Below, in pieces: positions 26,328 to 36,247 of a stretch of 51,736 nucleotides of DNA. The position numbers and the translations under genes are program-made. The notes beneath the pieces are model-generated. The model saw only the letters and a list, made by a program, of their open reading frames with translations, did no database searches and was not told the DNA's origin. The stretch spans positions 1-51,736 of the forward strand of contig JAHEEA010000004.1 in the NCBI GenBank assembly GCA_024640945.1, given 5' to 3'. Source of the DNA: Candidatus Methylopumilus sp. Lineage in GTDB: Bacteria > Pseudomonadota > Gammaproteobacteria > Burkholderiales > Methylophilaceae. How positions within the stretch are numbered: the stretch's first letter is position 1; each line of letters begins with the position of its first letter.

Positions 26328-27221
26328 TTAAAGACTTTTGCGTGCCATTTCAAATGCTGACAAGAAATCTAGATATTGCTTCTTCTCTGATTCCAACATC
26401 AGTTTAAGCAAGTTGTGCTGTGTTTTATATTTCACATTACCAATCGCTAAGGCACCAATACCAAATGCTTTTGTTCCAGCAATTTGAGCACCATCAGCAA
26501 ACACATCAACACCTTCAGCGCCTGTTGGCGGTACTGCATTCACGTCAGCGACAATCTTCAAATCTGGTGCTTGTGACATTTGTGACAAGCTCAAGACTTG
26601 CACACCGGCTGCTGCTGCGCACAAAGCAATATCTGTATTCTTAAGTACAGCCACTTTCAAATCATCACTCGCGCCATCAACCGCAACGATATTCACGCCA
26701 TAACGTGCATTGTATGAATCAACCTTTGCCTGCACATCAGCAATGTTTCGATGAGAAACCATTTGCACCGTTGCGCCATACTTAGCAGCAATCACTGCAG
26801 TACAACCGCCTACTGGACCAGACGCGCCAAACACACTCACACGGCGGCCACTTAAATCACCACCAAAGTTCTTAGCAAGATGTTGTTCCACTTTAGCCAT
26901 CATTCCTGCGGCTGTTGTAAACGCACCTGATGGATCAGCAAACACTGACACTTCAAAAGGAGGCACCATCGATTTACGTGCCACATCCAACATATCCATT
27001 GCCACATCAATATCACGACCACCAATAAAAACGCTTTCACGTTTAACACCACTAGGACCACGTGAAAAAATGGCATCTTGCACCAAGCCCATTATATCTT
27101 TCATCTCTACATGAGTGTATGGCATGATCTTGTCAAAGCCAGCGTCGTACGCCATATTAACGTCAAATGGACTGGCATTTTTAGCTGCTGTAATCAAATG
27201 CAAAATGGATACTTTTTCCAT
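26328..27221 (-). CDS. mtdB: methylene-tetrahydromethanopterin dehydrogenase
   Basis: MtdB oxidises methylene-H4MPT to methenyl-H4MPT with NAD(P). The 297-residue protein has the N-terminal substrate region 'FDVNMAYDAGFDKIMPY' and a Rossmann nucleotide site 'VSVFGASGPVGGCTAVIAA' near residue 128. The ending resembles MtdB of methylotrophs. Folate-type MtdA differs by length and motifs, but I separate them by context (mch, mptG). The ribosome site is weak. The gene follows mptG by 35 bases. Confidence 0.93.
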   Translation of the reverse strand: MEKVSILHLITAAKNASPFDVNMAYDAGFDKIMPYTHVEMKDIMGLVQDAIFSRGPSGVKRESVFIGGRDIDVAMDMLDVARKSMVPPFEVSVFADPSGAFTTAAGMMAKVEQHLAKNFGGDLSGRRVSVFGASGPVGGCTAVIAAKYGATVQMVSHRNIADVQAKVDSYNARYGVNIVAVDGASDDLKVAVLKNTDIALCAAAAGVQVLSLSQMSQAPDLKIVADVNAVPPTGAEGVDVFADGAQIAGTKAFGIGALAIGNVKYKTQHNLLKLMLESEKKQYLDFLSAFEMARKSL

Positions 27222-27256
27222 GAATTTACTTTCTTATTTCAATATTAAAATGATGG

Positions 27257-28264
27257 TTAGTTTATTTTTCTGACGAGACTAGCCGCATTATTTGCGTAAG
27301 TCAGTACAAAACTTAAACCCGAATGATCTGCAAATATAGCGTTTAATTGTTTCAAATATTTTTCTGCCTGCGATTGATTTTCAAAAATTGCAAAACCAGT
27401 CGGCCCCCAAGAGCTTTGTCCTAAGCACGCAACACCGCCCACTTGCAAGTGGGCTAAAACATCAGCCACAAGCTTGCTGGTATAACGTGCGCCACCCTGC
27501 GCAGGTGCAAAGTAATCACCTGTTATTTCTTGCAAAGCGCGAATTGCAGCACCAAATGACGCCAAGTCACGTTCAGCAAGCGCGGGTAAAGCTTGCATTA
27601 AGACGTGGCGACATAAAATGGCGGAATGTTCTGCAGGAAACTCTGGCAAATTGCGAAAAGCATCAATCTCTTGCTGACCGTGTACGCCTTGATGGCTTTT
27701 ATCAAAAATCAACAAAATAGGCCAATCTTCAGGAAAGTCTGCATGGGCAATTACTGGCGGCACTTTGGATTTAGCAGCTCTGCCGCCATCCACTATGAGG
27801 CCCCCTTGAGCAAAAGTCCCCAAGCCTATCCCAGAACGAGCACCACGCTGCGTTAAGACTGCAATCTCATTCACATTCAAATGTAATTGGTAAAAATCGC
27901 TAATGGCCATGCCAATCGCCAAAGCCATTTGTGTACCAGAACCCAAACCCGAATGCTCAGGAATGGCTTGCTTAATTTGAATATGAAGATCTGATGGAAG
28001 ACCTAAAGTTTGGAGCAAGGCAGTTGCAACCTTGCTTGCTCTCGAGGCGCCCTCGCCTACCACAGTTAAATTAGCGGCAGAAGAAATCTCTATTTCAGTT
28101 TGAGGCGTTTTTAACGAAAGGCCAATACTGCCAAAACGACGACCTAAAGCGCCATTGAGATCAAAAAATCCCATATGTAAACGCGCAGAAGTTGTCACTG
28201 CAACACGATTGCCGATGGCGTTCACACCATCCATAGTTACAACAACACTTTCGGTCATTAGCAT
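27257..28264 (-). CDS. mptG: beta-ribofuranosylaminobenzene 5'-phosphate synthase
   Basis: This GHMP-kinase-like enzyme joins a hydroxybenzoate or aminobenzoate with PRPP, the first committed step of methanopterin synthesis. The roughly 335-residue protein shows 'TTSARLHMGFFDLNGALGR' near the N terminus, 'RFGSIGLSL' and the GHMP-type glycine loop 'PEHSGLGSGTQMALAIG', with 'GLGTFAQGGLIVDGG' and 'LGQSSWGPTGFAIF' later. I list the ATG at 28264 (AAGG in front); an ATG at 28258 and a GTG at 28282 (after AAGGA) are alternatives. It heads the minus-strand H4MPT operon and is divergent from fhcB. Confidence 0.93.
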   Translation of the reverse strand: MLMTESVVVTMDGVNAIGNRVAVTTSARLHMGFFDLNGALGRRFGSIGLSLKTPQTEIEISSAANLTVVGEGASRASKVATALLQTLGLPSDLHIQIKQAIPEHSGLGSGTQMALAIGMAISDFYQLHLNVNEIAVLTQRGARSGIGLGTFAQGGLIVDGGRAAKSKVPPVIAHADFPEDWPILLIFDKSHQGVHGQQEIDAFRNLPEFPAEHSAILCRHVLMQALPALAERDLASFGAAIRALQEITGDYFAPAQGGARYTSKLVADVLAHLQVGGVACLGQSSWGPTGFAIFENQSQAEKYLKQLNAIFADHSGLSFVLTYANNAASLVRKIN

Positions 28265-28297
28265 CAGGCCTTGAAGAGACACTTTCGGAAGTCCTTA

Positions 28298-28376
28298 TTG
28301 TAACGCAGACACCTCGTTTTTCCTATGCGAAAGCCGAACAAACGCCATTCTGAAAATTGTGTTTTTTTGTAACGCA
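28298..28376. promoter_or_regulatory. direct repeats in the mptG-fhcB divergent region
   Basis: TTGTAACGCA occurs at 28298-28307 and again at 28367-28376, 69 bases apart, in the gap that must hold both promoters. Candidate operator sites for joint control; no regulator is known. Confidence 0.45.
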
Positions 28377-28460
28377 ACGCCCCTGTCGTGACATTAAAGA
28401 TTTAAAATAGAGGCTATTATTTAACACTGTTCCAATTCAATTCTAAATCAAGGTTTTCGA

Positions 28461-29738
28461 ATGAATCATTTAAATGCCTCAACTTTTGAGGCAGTCACCT
28501 GCCCTGCTTGCGGATTACTTTGCGACGATTTAAAAATTGAACGCAATGCCACCGATCAATTAAAAGTGACGACAAATGGCTGTGCAAAAAGCATCGCTTT
28601 TTTTGAACGCACACCGAAAGAATCAAAGCCAACAATCGCTGGCGCGCCTGCTGAATTAAAGGCTGCCATAGCAAAAGCTGCTGAAATATTACGCGGAAGC
28701 AATCAGCCTTTATTTGCTGGCCTAGGTACAGAAGTACAAGGAATGCGAAGCATCATGAGCCTAGCCGACAAAGTAGGTGCGACGCTCGATCATATGAACG
28801 CATACAGCAGCTTTCGCAACACGCTTGTTGTACAAAATTCTGGCTGGCAAGTCACGACGCTTACAGAGGTTCGTAATCGCGTTGATTTGCTAGTAGTGAT
28901 TGGCACAGATATCGTCAGCCACAACCCACGCTTTTTTGAACGCAACATCTGGAATAAAGAAAGCATGTTTGGCCAAGACACCGCATCACGTGAGGTTGTG
29001 TATTTGGGCGGCGAAAATTTAGATACCAGCCACGGCGTTTCTCCAAATGGATCTCAACCAACCGTATTGCCTTGTGATTTAGAAAAGATTCCTGAAGTGA
29101 CAGCAGCATTGCGCGCCTTAATCTTAGGCAAATCCTTACACGCGATTGAAGTTGCTGGAATTAAAACTACTGATTTGCAAGCCTTAGCCGAAAAACTTAA
29201 AGCTGCAAAATACTCTGTCGTAACTTGGGTGAGTAGTGATTTGAATTTTGATCACGCTGAACTCAGCATCCAAAACATCACTGAATTAGTGATTGCTTTA
29301 AATGCAAAAACACGTTCATCAGGCTTACCATTAGGCGGCTCTGAAGGTGATTACAGCGTTAATCAAACTAGCACATGGACAAGCGGCTATCCAATGCGCA
29401 GTCGTTTTAGTCGTGGCATTCCTGAATACGATCCACATCACTACCGTGCTGAAACATTACTTGAAAATAACGAAGCAGATGCGATGCTTTGGGTCAGCAC
29501 CTTTAATCCTGAAAAGCTACCACCTAAAGCCAACATGCCTAGCATTGTGATTGGTCACCCAAACATGCAAGTGCAAGTTAATGCGGACGTTTTCATTCCA
29601 GTAGGCACCGCAGGCATTGACCACACAGGAACGATGTTCCGTATCGATAGCTCAGTGAGCCTACCGCTTGGAAAATTAAAAAATAGTGATCTACCAAGCT
29701 TGAATACCGTGATCGCAGCTATTGAAGCTGCGCTCTAA
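28461..29738 (+). CDS. fhcB: formyltransferase/hydrolase complex subunit B
   Basis: FhcB is the homologue of formylmethanofuran dehydrogenase subunit B. In bacterial Fhc the complex hydrolyses formyl groups to formate, and the redox site of the archaeal enzyme is not used. The 425-residue protein has 'VTCPACGLLCDDL' at the start, 'GLGTEVQGMRSIMSLADKVGA', 'GTDIVSHNPRFFERN' and 'FIPVGTAGIDHTGTMFRID' at the end. The ATG follows AAGG. It is the first gene of fhcBADC, with a 32-bp gap before fhcA. Confidence 0.93.
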   Translation: MNHLNASTFEAVTCPACGLLCDDLKIERNATDQLKVTTNGCAKSIAFFERTPKESKPTIAGAPAELKAAIAKAAEILRGSNQPLFAGLGTEVQGMRSIMSLADKVGATLDHMNAYSSFRNTLVVQNSGWQVTTLTEVRNRVDLLVVIGTDIVSHNPRFFERNIWNKESMFGQDTASREVVYLGGENLDTSHGVSPNGSQPTVLPCDLEKIPEVTAALRALILGKSLHAIEVAGIKTTDLQALAEKLKAAKYSVVTWVSSDLNFDHAELSIQNITELVIALNAKTRSSGLPLGGSEGDYSVNQTSTWTSGYPMRSRFSRGIPEYDPHHYRAETLLENNEADAMLWVSTFNPEKLPPKANMPSIVIGHPNMQVQVNADVFIPVGTAGIDHTGTMFRIDSSVSLPLGKLKNSDLPSLNTVIAAIEAAL

Positions 29739-29770
29739 AAATGAGAAGAATAAATTAAGAGAGTAAACCC

Positions 29771-31447
29771 ATGTTAACGAAATTAAGTGGTGGCAAAGTC
29801 TATGATCCCGCCCATCAAATCGATGGCAAGGTCATGGATATTTATGTACGTGATGGACGGATTGTCGAACGTCCACATGATGAAGAAAAAATAGATCAAA
29901 CATTCAATCTAGCAGGCAAGGTAGTCATGGCTGGTGCTATTGATATGCACACTCACATTGGTGGCGGCAAGGTGAATATTGCTCGCATGATGTTGCCTGA
30001 AGACCATCGCGCAGACCCTACTCAACATAGCGCTGCTTGCCGTTCAGGTTGCGGTCATGCTGCCCCATCAACATTCACCACCGGTTACCGTTATGCAGAG
30101 ATGGGTTACACCGCAGCTTTCGAACCCGCTCTTTCTCCAGTCAATGCTCGTCAATCACACTTAGAAATGGGTGACACGCCGATTATTGATAAAGGCGGTT
30201 ATGCCATGATAGGGAGCGATGATTATTTCTTGCGCATGTTAGCTGCAAAGGAAGATCAAAATGCGATCAACGATTATGTCGCTTGGATCATGCACGCTTC
30301 TCAAGCGATTGGTATTAAGGTCGTAAATCCTGGCGGTATCAATGCATTCAAATTTAACCAACGCGCCTTGGATTTAGATGAGCATAATGTGCATTATCAA
30401 GTCACACCGCGTGAAGTGCTCAAAGCCTTATCACGTGCTGTTCACGAGCTTGGCGTTCCTCACCCACTTCACGTCCATGGCAACAACTTAGGGGTACCAG
30501 GCAACGTTGATACGACCTTAAAAACTATGGGGGCTTCTGAAGGCTACCCACTTCATTTAACGCACATCCAGTTCCATAGTTATGGTACTGAAGGTGACCG
30601 TAAGTTTTCATCGGGCGCAGCGCAAATTGCTGAAGCACTCAACAAACACAAAAATATTTCAGCCGACGTTGGGCAAATTCTGTTTAACCAAACCGTGACC
30701 GCTTCTGGCGACAATATGCGCCAATTCGCAAACTCAGGTCTAGCCAGCCCACATAAATCGGTCATTATGGATATTGAATGCGACTCTGGCTGCGGTGTAG
30801 TGCCATTCAAATATAAAGATCAAAACTTTGTAAACGCGCTGCAATGGGCAATTGGGCTCGAGATTTTCTTACTCACTGATGACCCTTGGCGTATTTTCTT
30901 AACCACAGATCATCCAAATGGTGCGCCATTTACAAGTTATCCTCATCTCATTAGATTACTAATGGATAAGAGCTTCCGTAACGACATGTTTACCAAGCTT
31001 AATTTAGATGCACAGGCCATGAGCACTCTGAATAGTATCGATAGAGAATACAGTCTTTATGACATCGCCATTATGACGCGTGCTGGCGCAGCTAAATTAG
31101 TTGGTCTTCACGACCGCGGTCACCTTGGTATAGGTGCAGGCGCCGACATTACGGTTTATACAGATGATCCAGATCGCGAAAAAATGTTCGCTAAGCCAGA
31201 CTATGTATTTAAAGACGGTGAACTCGTTGTTAAAGATGGCCAAGTCATCAAAGTCACTTGGGGGCACACCCATACTGTCAAACCTGAATTTGATCGTGGT
31301 ATCGAAAAAGACTTAAAACAATACTTTGATCAATATCACACCATGAACATGGAAAACTTTAAAGTCAGCAGCGACGAAATCGCAGAAGGCGGTCGTGGCG
31401 GTGTTGTTGTACAAGCCTGTGAAGGCCGCAGGGAGAAATCAGAATGA
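29771..31447 (+). CDS. fhcA: formyltransferase/hydrolase complex subunit A
   Basis: FhcA is the amidohydrolase-fold subunit that releases formate from the formylated cofactor. The 558-residue protein has the metal-binding 'GAIDMHTHIGGGKVN' near residue 55, 'HPLHVHGNNLGVPGNV', 'LHLTHIQFHSYGTEGD', 'DIECDSGCGVVPF' and 'IFLTTDHPNGAPFTSYPHL' with the catalytic aspartate. GAGAG lies upstream of the ATG. The stop overlaps the fhcD start as ATGA. Confidence 0.95.
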   Translation: MLTKLSGGKVYDPAHQIDGKVMDIYVRDGRIVERPHDEEKIDQTFNLAGKVVMAGAIDMHTHIGGGKVNIARMMLPEDHRADPTQHSAACRSGCGHAAPSTFTTGYRYAEMGYTAAFEPALSPVNARQSHLEMGDTPIIDKGGYAMIGSDDYFLRMLAAKEDQNAINDYVAWIMHASQAIGIKVVNPGGINAFKFNQRALDLDEHNVHYQVTPREVLKALSRAVHELGVPHPLHVHGNNLGVPGNVDTTLKTMGASEGYPLHLTHIQFHSYGTEGDRKFSSGAAQIAEALNKHKNISADVGQILFNQTVTASGDNMRQFANSGLASPHKSVIMDIECDSGCGVVPFKYKDQNFVNALQWAIGLEIFLLTDDPWRIFLTTDHPNGAPFTSYPHLIRLLMDKSFRNDMFTKLNLDAQAMSTLNSIDREYSLYDIAIMTRAGAAKLVGLHDRGHLGIGAGADITVYTDDPDREKMFAKPDYVFKDGELVVKDGQVIKVTWGHTHTVKPEFDRGIEKDLKQYFDQYHTMNMENFKVSSDEIAEGGRGGVVVQACEGRREKSE

Positions 31448-32367
31448 TCATTAACGGTGTGCAAATTGACGACACTTTCGCTGAAGCATTTAACATGCGT
31501 GGCACGCGCGTCATCATTACGGCTCAAAATCATAAGTGGGCTTACAACGCAGCCAATGCTATGACTGGCTTTGCCACTTCCGTTATTGGTTGTGGTGTTG
31601 AAGCAGGCATTGAACGCGAACTCGACCCAAGTGAAACACCGGATGGCCGACCAGGGGTTTCCATATTGATGTTTGCAATGGGTAGCTCTGTACTCATGAA
31701 GCAGCTTGAAAACCGCATGGGGCAAACTATTTTGACCTGCCCTACTGCCGCTGCTTTCTCAGGCATTGATGGTAACGAGCGCATTAACCTTGGTAAAAAC
31801 TTACGCTTTTTTGGCGATGGCTTTCAAATCTCAAAACAATTTGGTGGCAAGCGTTATTGGCGTGTTCCTGTGATGGATGGTGAATTCATTACAGAAGAAA
31901 CGACAGGCATGGTACGTGCTGTCGGTGGTGGTAACTTTTTGGTACTTGCCGAATCACAACCGCAAGCATTAGCTGCTTGTGAAGCAGCCATAGAAGCGAT
32001 GAGAAAAATTCCTAACGTCATCATGCCCTTCCCTGGGGGTGTCGTTCGCTCAGGCTCAAAAGTTGGCTCCAAATATAAAGCATTATTTGCTTCAACGAAC
32101 GATGCTTTCTGCCCAACCTTAAAAGGCATCACCAACACACAACTCTCTCCAGAAATTGAATCTGTGATGGAGATTGTGATTGATGGCCTCACAGATGCAG
32201 ACATTCGCAAAGCGACTTATGTCGGCATCAAAGCAGCCTGTGAACTTGGCGCAGCTAATGGCATTAAACGTATTTCAGCGGGCAATTACGGTGGCAAACT
32301 TGGTCAATTCCAATTCCATTTGCGTGACATTATGAATGACAAAAGCTTAAGCGGAGAATCAGCATGA
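31444..32367 (+). CDS. fhcD: formylmethanofuran:H4MPT formyltransferase (subunit D)
   Basis: FhcD moves the formyl group between H4MPT and the methanofuran analogue. The 307-residue protein matches Ftr: 'GVQIDDTFAEAFNMRGTRVIITA', 'GFATSVIGCGVEAGIER', 'RPGVSILMF', 'GDGFQISKQFGGKRYWRVPVM' and 'GGVVRSGSKVGSKY'. Four-base overlaps on both sides (ATGA) couple it to fhcA and fhcC, so the four subunits are made together. Confidence 0.96.
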   Translation: MIINGVQIDDTFAEAFNMRGTRVIITAQNHKWAYNAANAMTGFATSVIGCGVEAGIERELDPSETPDGRPGVSILMFAMGSSVLMKQLENRMGQTILTCPTAAAFSGIDGNERINLGKNLRFFGDGFQISKQFGGKRYWRVPVMDGEFITEETTGMVRAVGGGNFLVLAESQPQALAACEAAIEAMRKIPNVIMPFPGGVVRSGSKVGSKYKALFASTNDAFCPTLKGITNTQLSPEIESVMEIVIDGLTDADIRKATYVGIKAACELGAANGIKRISAGNYGGKLGQFQFHLRDIMNDKSLSGESA

Positions 32368-33170
32368 GCGCACTCACCTTTACCCTCAAAAAAACCTTAG
32401 TACAAAAGCTAGATGTTTCTGCACTAACACCCGATATATTAGCTGATAAAAGCCCTGCGGAAGTCTCAGCCACAAATCTTCCATATGGCAAACAAACATT
32501 ACGTGCGGATGAGTTTTTTGATATTAGTGGCACGGATAGCAAGCAAATCGTATTTGAAAACGCCAATGCAAAAATAGATTACATCGGCGCTGGTTTAAAA
32601 ACTGGGAGCATTACGATTAATGGTGATGCAGGCGCATTCTTAGGTTTCCAAATGAAACAAGGCGAGATTGTGCTAAATGGCAATGCGGCAGATTTTGCGG
32701 CTTGCGCGATGGCTGGCGGCTTACTCAGAATCAATGGCGACGTCGGCGACTTTTTAGGCGCTGCGCTAATCGGCGACAAAAAAGGAATGAAAGGCGGCAC
32801 AGTATTGGTCAGCGGAAATACTGGTGAACGCACTGGTGACCAAATGCGTCGCGGAATGATTTTAATTGAAGGTAACGCTGGCAAATACTGCGCGAGCCGT
32901 ATGCTGGCAGGAACCATAGGCGTACTTGGGGATGTTGGCGAATATGTTGGCTACGGCATGCGCCGTGGCACGCTTTTACTCACCAAAAAACCTCAAATGC
33001 ACGCCACATTACAGGACTGCGGTACGCACACCTTGCCTTACTTAAGCCTAATGTTTAAATCTTTTAGCGCACTTCCAAGCAAGTTTGCAAAGATTAATCA
33101 AAATCGCGTACAGCGATATGCTGGCGATTTAGCCAATGATGGCAAGGGTGAGATCTTAGTTTTAAAATAA
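32364..33170 (+). CDS. fhcC: formyltransferase/hydrolase complex subunit C
   Basis: FhcC is a right-handed beta-helix subunit related to FmdC and the glutamate synthase alpha C-terminal domain. The 268-residue protein shows successive glycine-containing turns from residue 75 to 200 ('LKTGSITINGDAGAFLGFQM', 'GGLLRINGDVGDFLGA', 'GMILIEGNAGKYCASRM', 'GTIGVLGDVGEYVGYGM'). It is the last gene of the operon and is followed directly by a strong terminator. Confidence 0.95.
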   Translation: MSALTFTLKKTLVQKLDVSALTPDILADKSPAEVSATNLPYGKQTLRADEFFDISGTDSKQIVFENANAKIDYIGAGLKTGSITINGDAGAFLGFQMKQGEIVLNGNAADFAACAMAGGLLRINGDVGDFLGAALIGDKKGMKGGTVLVSGNTGERTGDQMRRGMILIEGNAGKYCASRMLAGTIGVLGDVGEYVGYGMRRGTLLLTKKPQMHATLQDCGTHTLPYLSLMFKSFSALPSKFAKINQNRVQRYAGDLANDGKGEILVLK

Positions 33171-33181
33171 GCACCTCAAAC

Positions 33182-33216
33182 AAATAAAAAGGGCGCCATC
33201 TGCGCCCTTTTTATTT
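33182..33216. terminator. bidirectional terminator after fhcC
   Basis: A perfect fifteen-base stem (AAATAAAAAGGGCGC with its complement) around a five-base loop, with A and T runs, between the convergent fhcC and yigZ-like genes. Confidence 0.92.
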
Positions 33217-33225
33217 GTCTATTCA

Positions 33226-33786
33226 TCAACCGAATCGCTTCAAGATCGCTTCTACCGAAGGCTCCGGAATGCTGACAAGGACAGCAACTCCATCACTAAA
33301 AGATTTATCTAATAAAACGCCATCAATCTTAGCCAACTCGCGAATAAAGTAATCCAGCTCTTTATAATCAAGCTTCAACTGCAATTGCTTCATCTCGACG
33401 TAAGGCACAACGGTTGCATCTTCAATCGCCAATCTACCGGTGCCGCCATAGGCTCTGGCCAAACCACCAGTGCCTAGATTAATGCCGCCGTAATAACGAA
33501 TTACGCCAACACAAACATTGACCAAATCACGACCCTCTAAGAATTGTAGAATTGGCTTTCCAGCGGTTCCTGAAGGCTCGCCAGCATCACTAAATCGCTG
33601 AACAATCCCTTGATCGGTCTTCAATCGAAAAGCATAGGCCAAATGGTGCGCACTCTGATGCTGACTAGCGAGTTTTCGTAAACAATTGCCAACCGCGCGC
33701 TCGTCTGCGCAGTATTCTGCGATTGCAATAAATCGAGATTTATTAACAGTGAATTCGGCTTGGCCGGGTTTGATAATCTTTAACAA
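33226..33786 (-). CDS. YigZ/IMPACT family protein
   Basis: A 186-residue cytoplasmic protein with the IMPACT N-terminal fold: 'VNKSRFIAIAEYC', 'HHLAYAFRL', 'QRFSDAGEPSGTAGKPIL', 'VIRYYGGINLGTGGLARAYGG', then a short C-terminal RNA-binding-like domain. In E. coli YigZ is of unknown function; the eukaryotic relative affects translation control. The start is a TTG, the only standard start after the upstream stop in that frame, with no good ribosome site; translation may be coupled to the preceding gene 21 bases away. Confidence 0.88.
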   Translation of the reverse strand: MLKIIKPGQAEFTVNKSRFIAIAEYCADERAVGNCLRKLASQHQSAHHLAYAFRLKTDQGIVQRFSDAGEPSGTAGKPILQFLEGRDLVNVCVGVIRYYGGINLGTGGLARAYGGTGRLAIEDATVVPYVEMKQLQLKLDYKELDYFIRELAKIDGVLLDKSFSDGVAVLVSIPEPSVEAILKRFG

Positions 33787-33807
33787 AACTAAAACGGCTT
33801 CAAGAAA

Positions 33808-34296
33808 TTAAATATCGCCTTTGCGGGCTTTTTCAACAATGCTAATTAATACATCCTCTAACTGCTGGGCAGCTTTTCGAGCACGCGAGGTTGGATTTTT
33901 AATGCTTTTCAAATCAAATGTAGGTCGATCAATCGCCAAATAGAGGTGACCTTGCTTTTGAAACAGACCCACTCGACATGGTGCGAATACTACAAATTCT
34001 GGATGATCCAAGAAGATTTCAGTACCCATACTTAAATTACAAAAACTACGAACCTCCAACACCCCTTCAGGATTTTGACCACGTTCTTTCATATGGTCAC
34101 CAATTGGAAAGTTAGCAGGATTTACAAAGTTCATCCCTTCAGAAATTACCTTAAGACTGGTCACCACATCTTCATAAGTGACGCCCGATTCAACCGGTAC
34201 AATATAGATAGCATTATTTTGATCGATCGATGGCATAGGCTGAGCAGCCTGCAGGGTTGATGCAAATAAGATAGAAAGTAAGGCTATTTTTTTCAT
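33808..34296 (-). CDS. DUF302 periplasmic protein
   Basis: A 162-residue protein with a signal peptide (residues 1 to about 18, 'MKKIALLSILFASTLQAA', no lipobox). The mature part resembles DUF302: 'SGVTYEDVVTSLKVISEGMN', 'VEVRSFCNLS'-type core (here 'VLEVRSFCNLSMGTEIF'), 'PCRVGLFQKQGHLYLA'. Two cysteines could form a disulfide. Its function is unknown. It is on the same strand as and 21 bases before the yigZ-like gene and after typA, which is isolated by a terminator. Confidence 0.78.
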   Translation of the reverse strand: MKKIALLSILFASTLQAAQPMPSIDQNNAIYIVPVESGVTYEDVVTSLKVISEGMNFVNPANFPIGDHMKERGQNPEGVLEVRSFCNLSMGTEIFLDHPEFVVFAPCRVGLFQKQGHLYLAIDRPTFDLKSIKNPTSRARKAAQQLEDVLISIVEKARKGDI

Positions 34297-34337
34297 GCCC
34301 TGATTCTACACCATATTATTTCATTCATTTGATCCAT

Positions 34338-34365
34338 AAAAAAACCGGCAATCTGCCGGTTTTTT
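34338..34365. terminator. intrinsic terminator downstream of typA
   Basis: ACCGGCA / TGCCGGT stem with a three-base loop and A/T runs on both sides, fourteen bases after the typA stop. Confidence 0.9.
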
Positions 34366-34378
34366 CTAGTCCATCTAA

Positions 34379-36187
34379 TTATTCTTTTGAAGCACGTTTA
34401 CGCTCATGCTCAAGTAAGTAACGTTTACGGATACGAATAGATTTAGGTGTTAATTCAACCAATTCATCATCATCAATAAACTCTACCGCTGACTCTAAAG
34501 TTAATTGAACAGCTGGCACCAAACGCACTGCTTCATCTGTACCAGATGCACGCACGTTAGTGAGTTGCTTACCTTTAACTGGGTTCACAATCAAATCGTT
34601 TTCACGACTGTGGATACCAATCACCATACCTTCATAAAGCTTATCGCCTGGCACAGAATACATGCGGCCACGATCTTGTAATTTCCACAATGCGTAAGCA
34701 ACCGCTTCGCCTGCTTCAGCAGAAATCAATACACCGTTACGACGACCTGGCATATCTGCTTTCACTGGCGCGTATTCATCAAAAATATGAGCCATTAAGC
34801 CTGTACCGCGCGTTAATGTTAAGAATTCACTTTGGAAACCAATCAAACCACGTGCAGGGATTTTATATTCCAAGCGTGTACGGCCGTTACCGTCAGATTC
34901 CATATTTTGCAATTCACCACGACGGCGACCCAACTCTTCCATCACAGCGCCTTGGGTATCATCTTCCAAGTCCACTGTTAAGATTTCGTATGGCTCACAT
35001 TTTTCACCGTTGATTTCACGGTAAACAACACGTGGTTTACCTACGGCAATCTCGAAACCTTCGCGGCGCATATTTTCAAGCAGAATCGTCAAATGCAACT
35101 CACCACGACCTGACACACGGAATACGTCAGCATCTTGCGTATCTTCAACACGCAAGGCCACGTTTACCAATAATTCTTTTGTTAAACGATCACGGATTTG
35201 ACGGCTGGTCACAAACTTACCTTCTGTACCTGCCAATGGTGATGTATTCACCATAAAGTCCATCGTCAATGTTGGTTCATCCACACCCAAGATTGGCATG
35301 CCAACAGGCTTATCTTTATCCGTTACCGTTACGCCGATACCGATATCTTCAAGACCTGAAATAATCACGATATCGCCAGCTTCTGCTTCTTTAACCTCGA
35401 CACGCTCCAAACCACGGAAGCCTAATACTTGGTTAATACGGCCTTGGCCAGTTTGTGTATCACCATTCATGATGGCAACGGCTTGGCCTGGCTTGATACG
35501 GCCATTCCAAACACGACCAATACCAAGACGGCCAGTATAGGTAGAGTAATCAAGTGCTGAAACTTGCATTTGCAATGGCGCGCTGCTGTCACCTTTTGGT
35601 GGTTCAACATGGTTCAAAATTGTTTCAAATAGTGGACGCATCGTGTCTGAAGATTTGCTCATATCTAATGTCGCAAAACCATTCAATGCAGACGCATAAA
35701 CCACTGGGAAGTCTAATTGTTCATCTGTTGCGCCTAGGTTAGCGAACAAATCAAATGTTTGGTTAATCACCCAGTCAGTACGTGAACCTGGACGGTCAAC
35801 CTTATTAATCACAACGATTGGTTTTAAACCAAGTGCTAATGCTTTCTTAGTCACGAAACGTGTTTGAGGCATAGGGCCTTCAACCGCATCAACTAGCAAC
35901 ACAACGCCGTCAACCATACCCAATACGCGCTCTACTTCGCCACCGAAGTCGGCGTGGCCTGGAGTATCCACGATGTTAATGTGTGTGCCTTCGAAGTTTA
36001 AGGCTGTATTTTTAGCAAGAATCGTAATACCACGTTCTTTTTCAATATCGCCTGAGTCCATCACACGTTCGTTTACTGCCTGATGGGCTGCAAAAGTACC
36101 TGCTTGTTGTAATAACTTATCCACCATTGTGGTTTTGCCATGGTCAACGTGAGCGATGATGGCGATGTTGCGTAAATTTCTAGACAT
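34379..36187 (-). CDS. typA: ribosome-associated GTPase TypA/BipA
   Basis: TypA is a translational GTPase of the EF-G/LepA group that supports 50S assembly and growth in cold or stress. The 602-residue protein has G1 '[10 protein letters not shown]' near residue 10, 'ERGITI' switch I, '[12 protein letters not shown]', 'NKVDRPG', and the C-terminal BipA-specific region ending '[11 protein letters not shown]'. I use the ATG at 36187 (GGAAT upstream); the frame extends further to a TTG without support. Length is close to E. coli (607). Confidence 0.96.
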   Translation of the reverse strand: MSRNLRNIAIIAHVDHGKTTMVDKLLQQAGTFAAHQAVNERVMDSGDIEKERGITILAKNTALNFEGTHINIVDTPGHADFGGEVERVLGMVDGVVLLVDAVEGPMPQTRFVTKKALALGLKPIVVINKVDRPGSRTDWVINQTFDLFANLGATDEQLDFPVVYASALNGFATLDMSKSSDTMRPLFETILNHVEPPKGDSSAPLQMQVSALDYSTYTGRLGIGRVWNGRIKPGQAVAIMNGDTQTGQGRINQVLGFRGLERVEVKEAEAGDIVIISGLEDIGIGVTVTDKDKPVGMPILGVDEPTLTMDFMVNTSPLAGTEGKFVTSRQIRDRLTKELLVNVALRVEDTQDADVFRVSGRGELHLTILLENMRREGFEIAVGKPRVVYREINGEKCEPYEILTVDLEDDTQGAVMEELGRRRGELQNMESDGNGRTRLEYKIPARGLIGFQSEFLTLTRGTGLMAHIFDEYAPVKADMPGRRNGVLISAEAGEAVAYALWKLQDRGRMYSVPGDKLYEGMVIGIHSRENDLIVNPVKGKQLTNVRASGTDEAVRLVPAVQLTLESAVEFIDDDELVELTPKSIRIRKRYLLEHERKRASKE

Positions 36188-36247
36188 AAGATTCCGTGGC
36201 AAAAAGTAATGCCGATTCATTAAAAGGGCGCGATTTTAACACAATAC

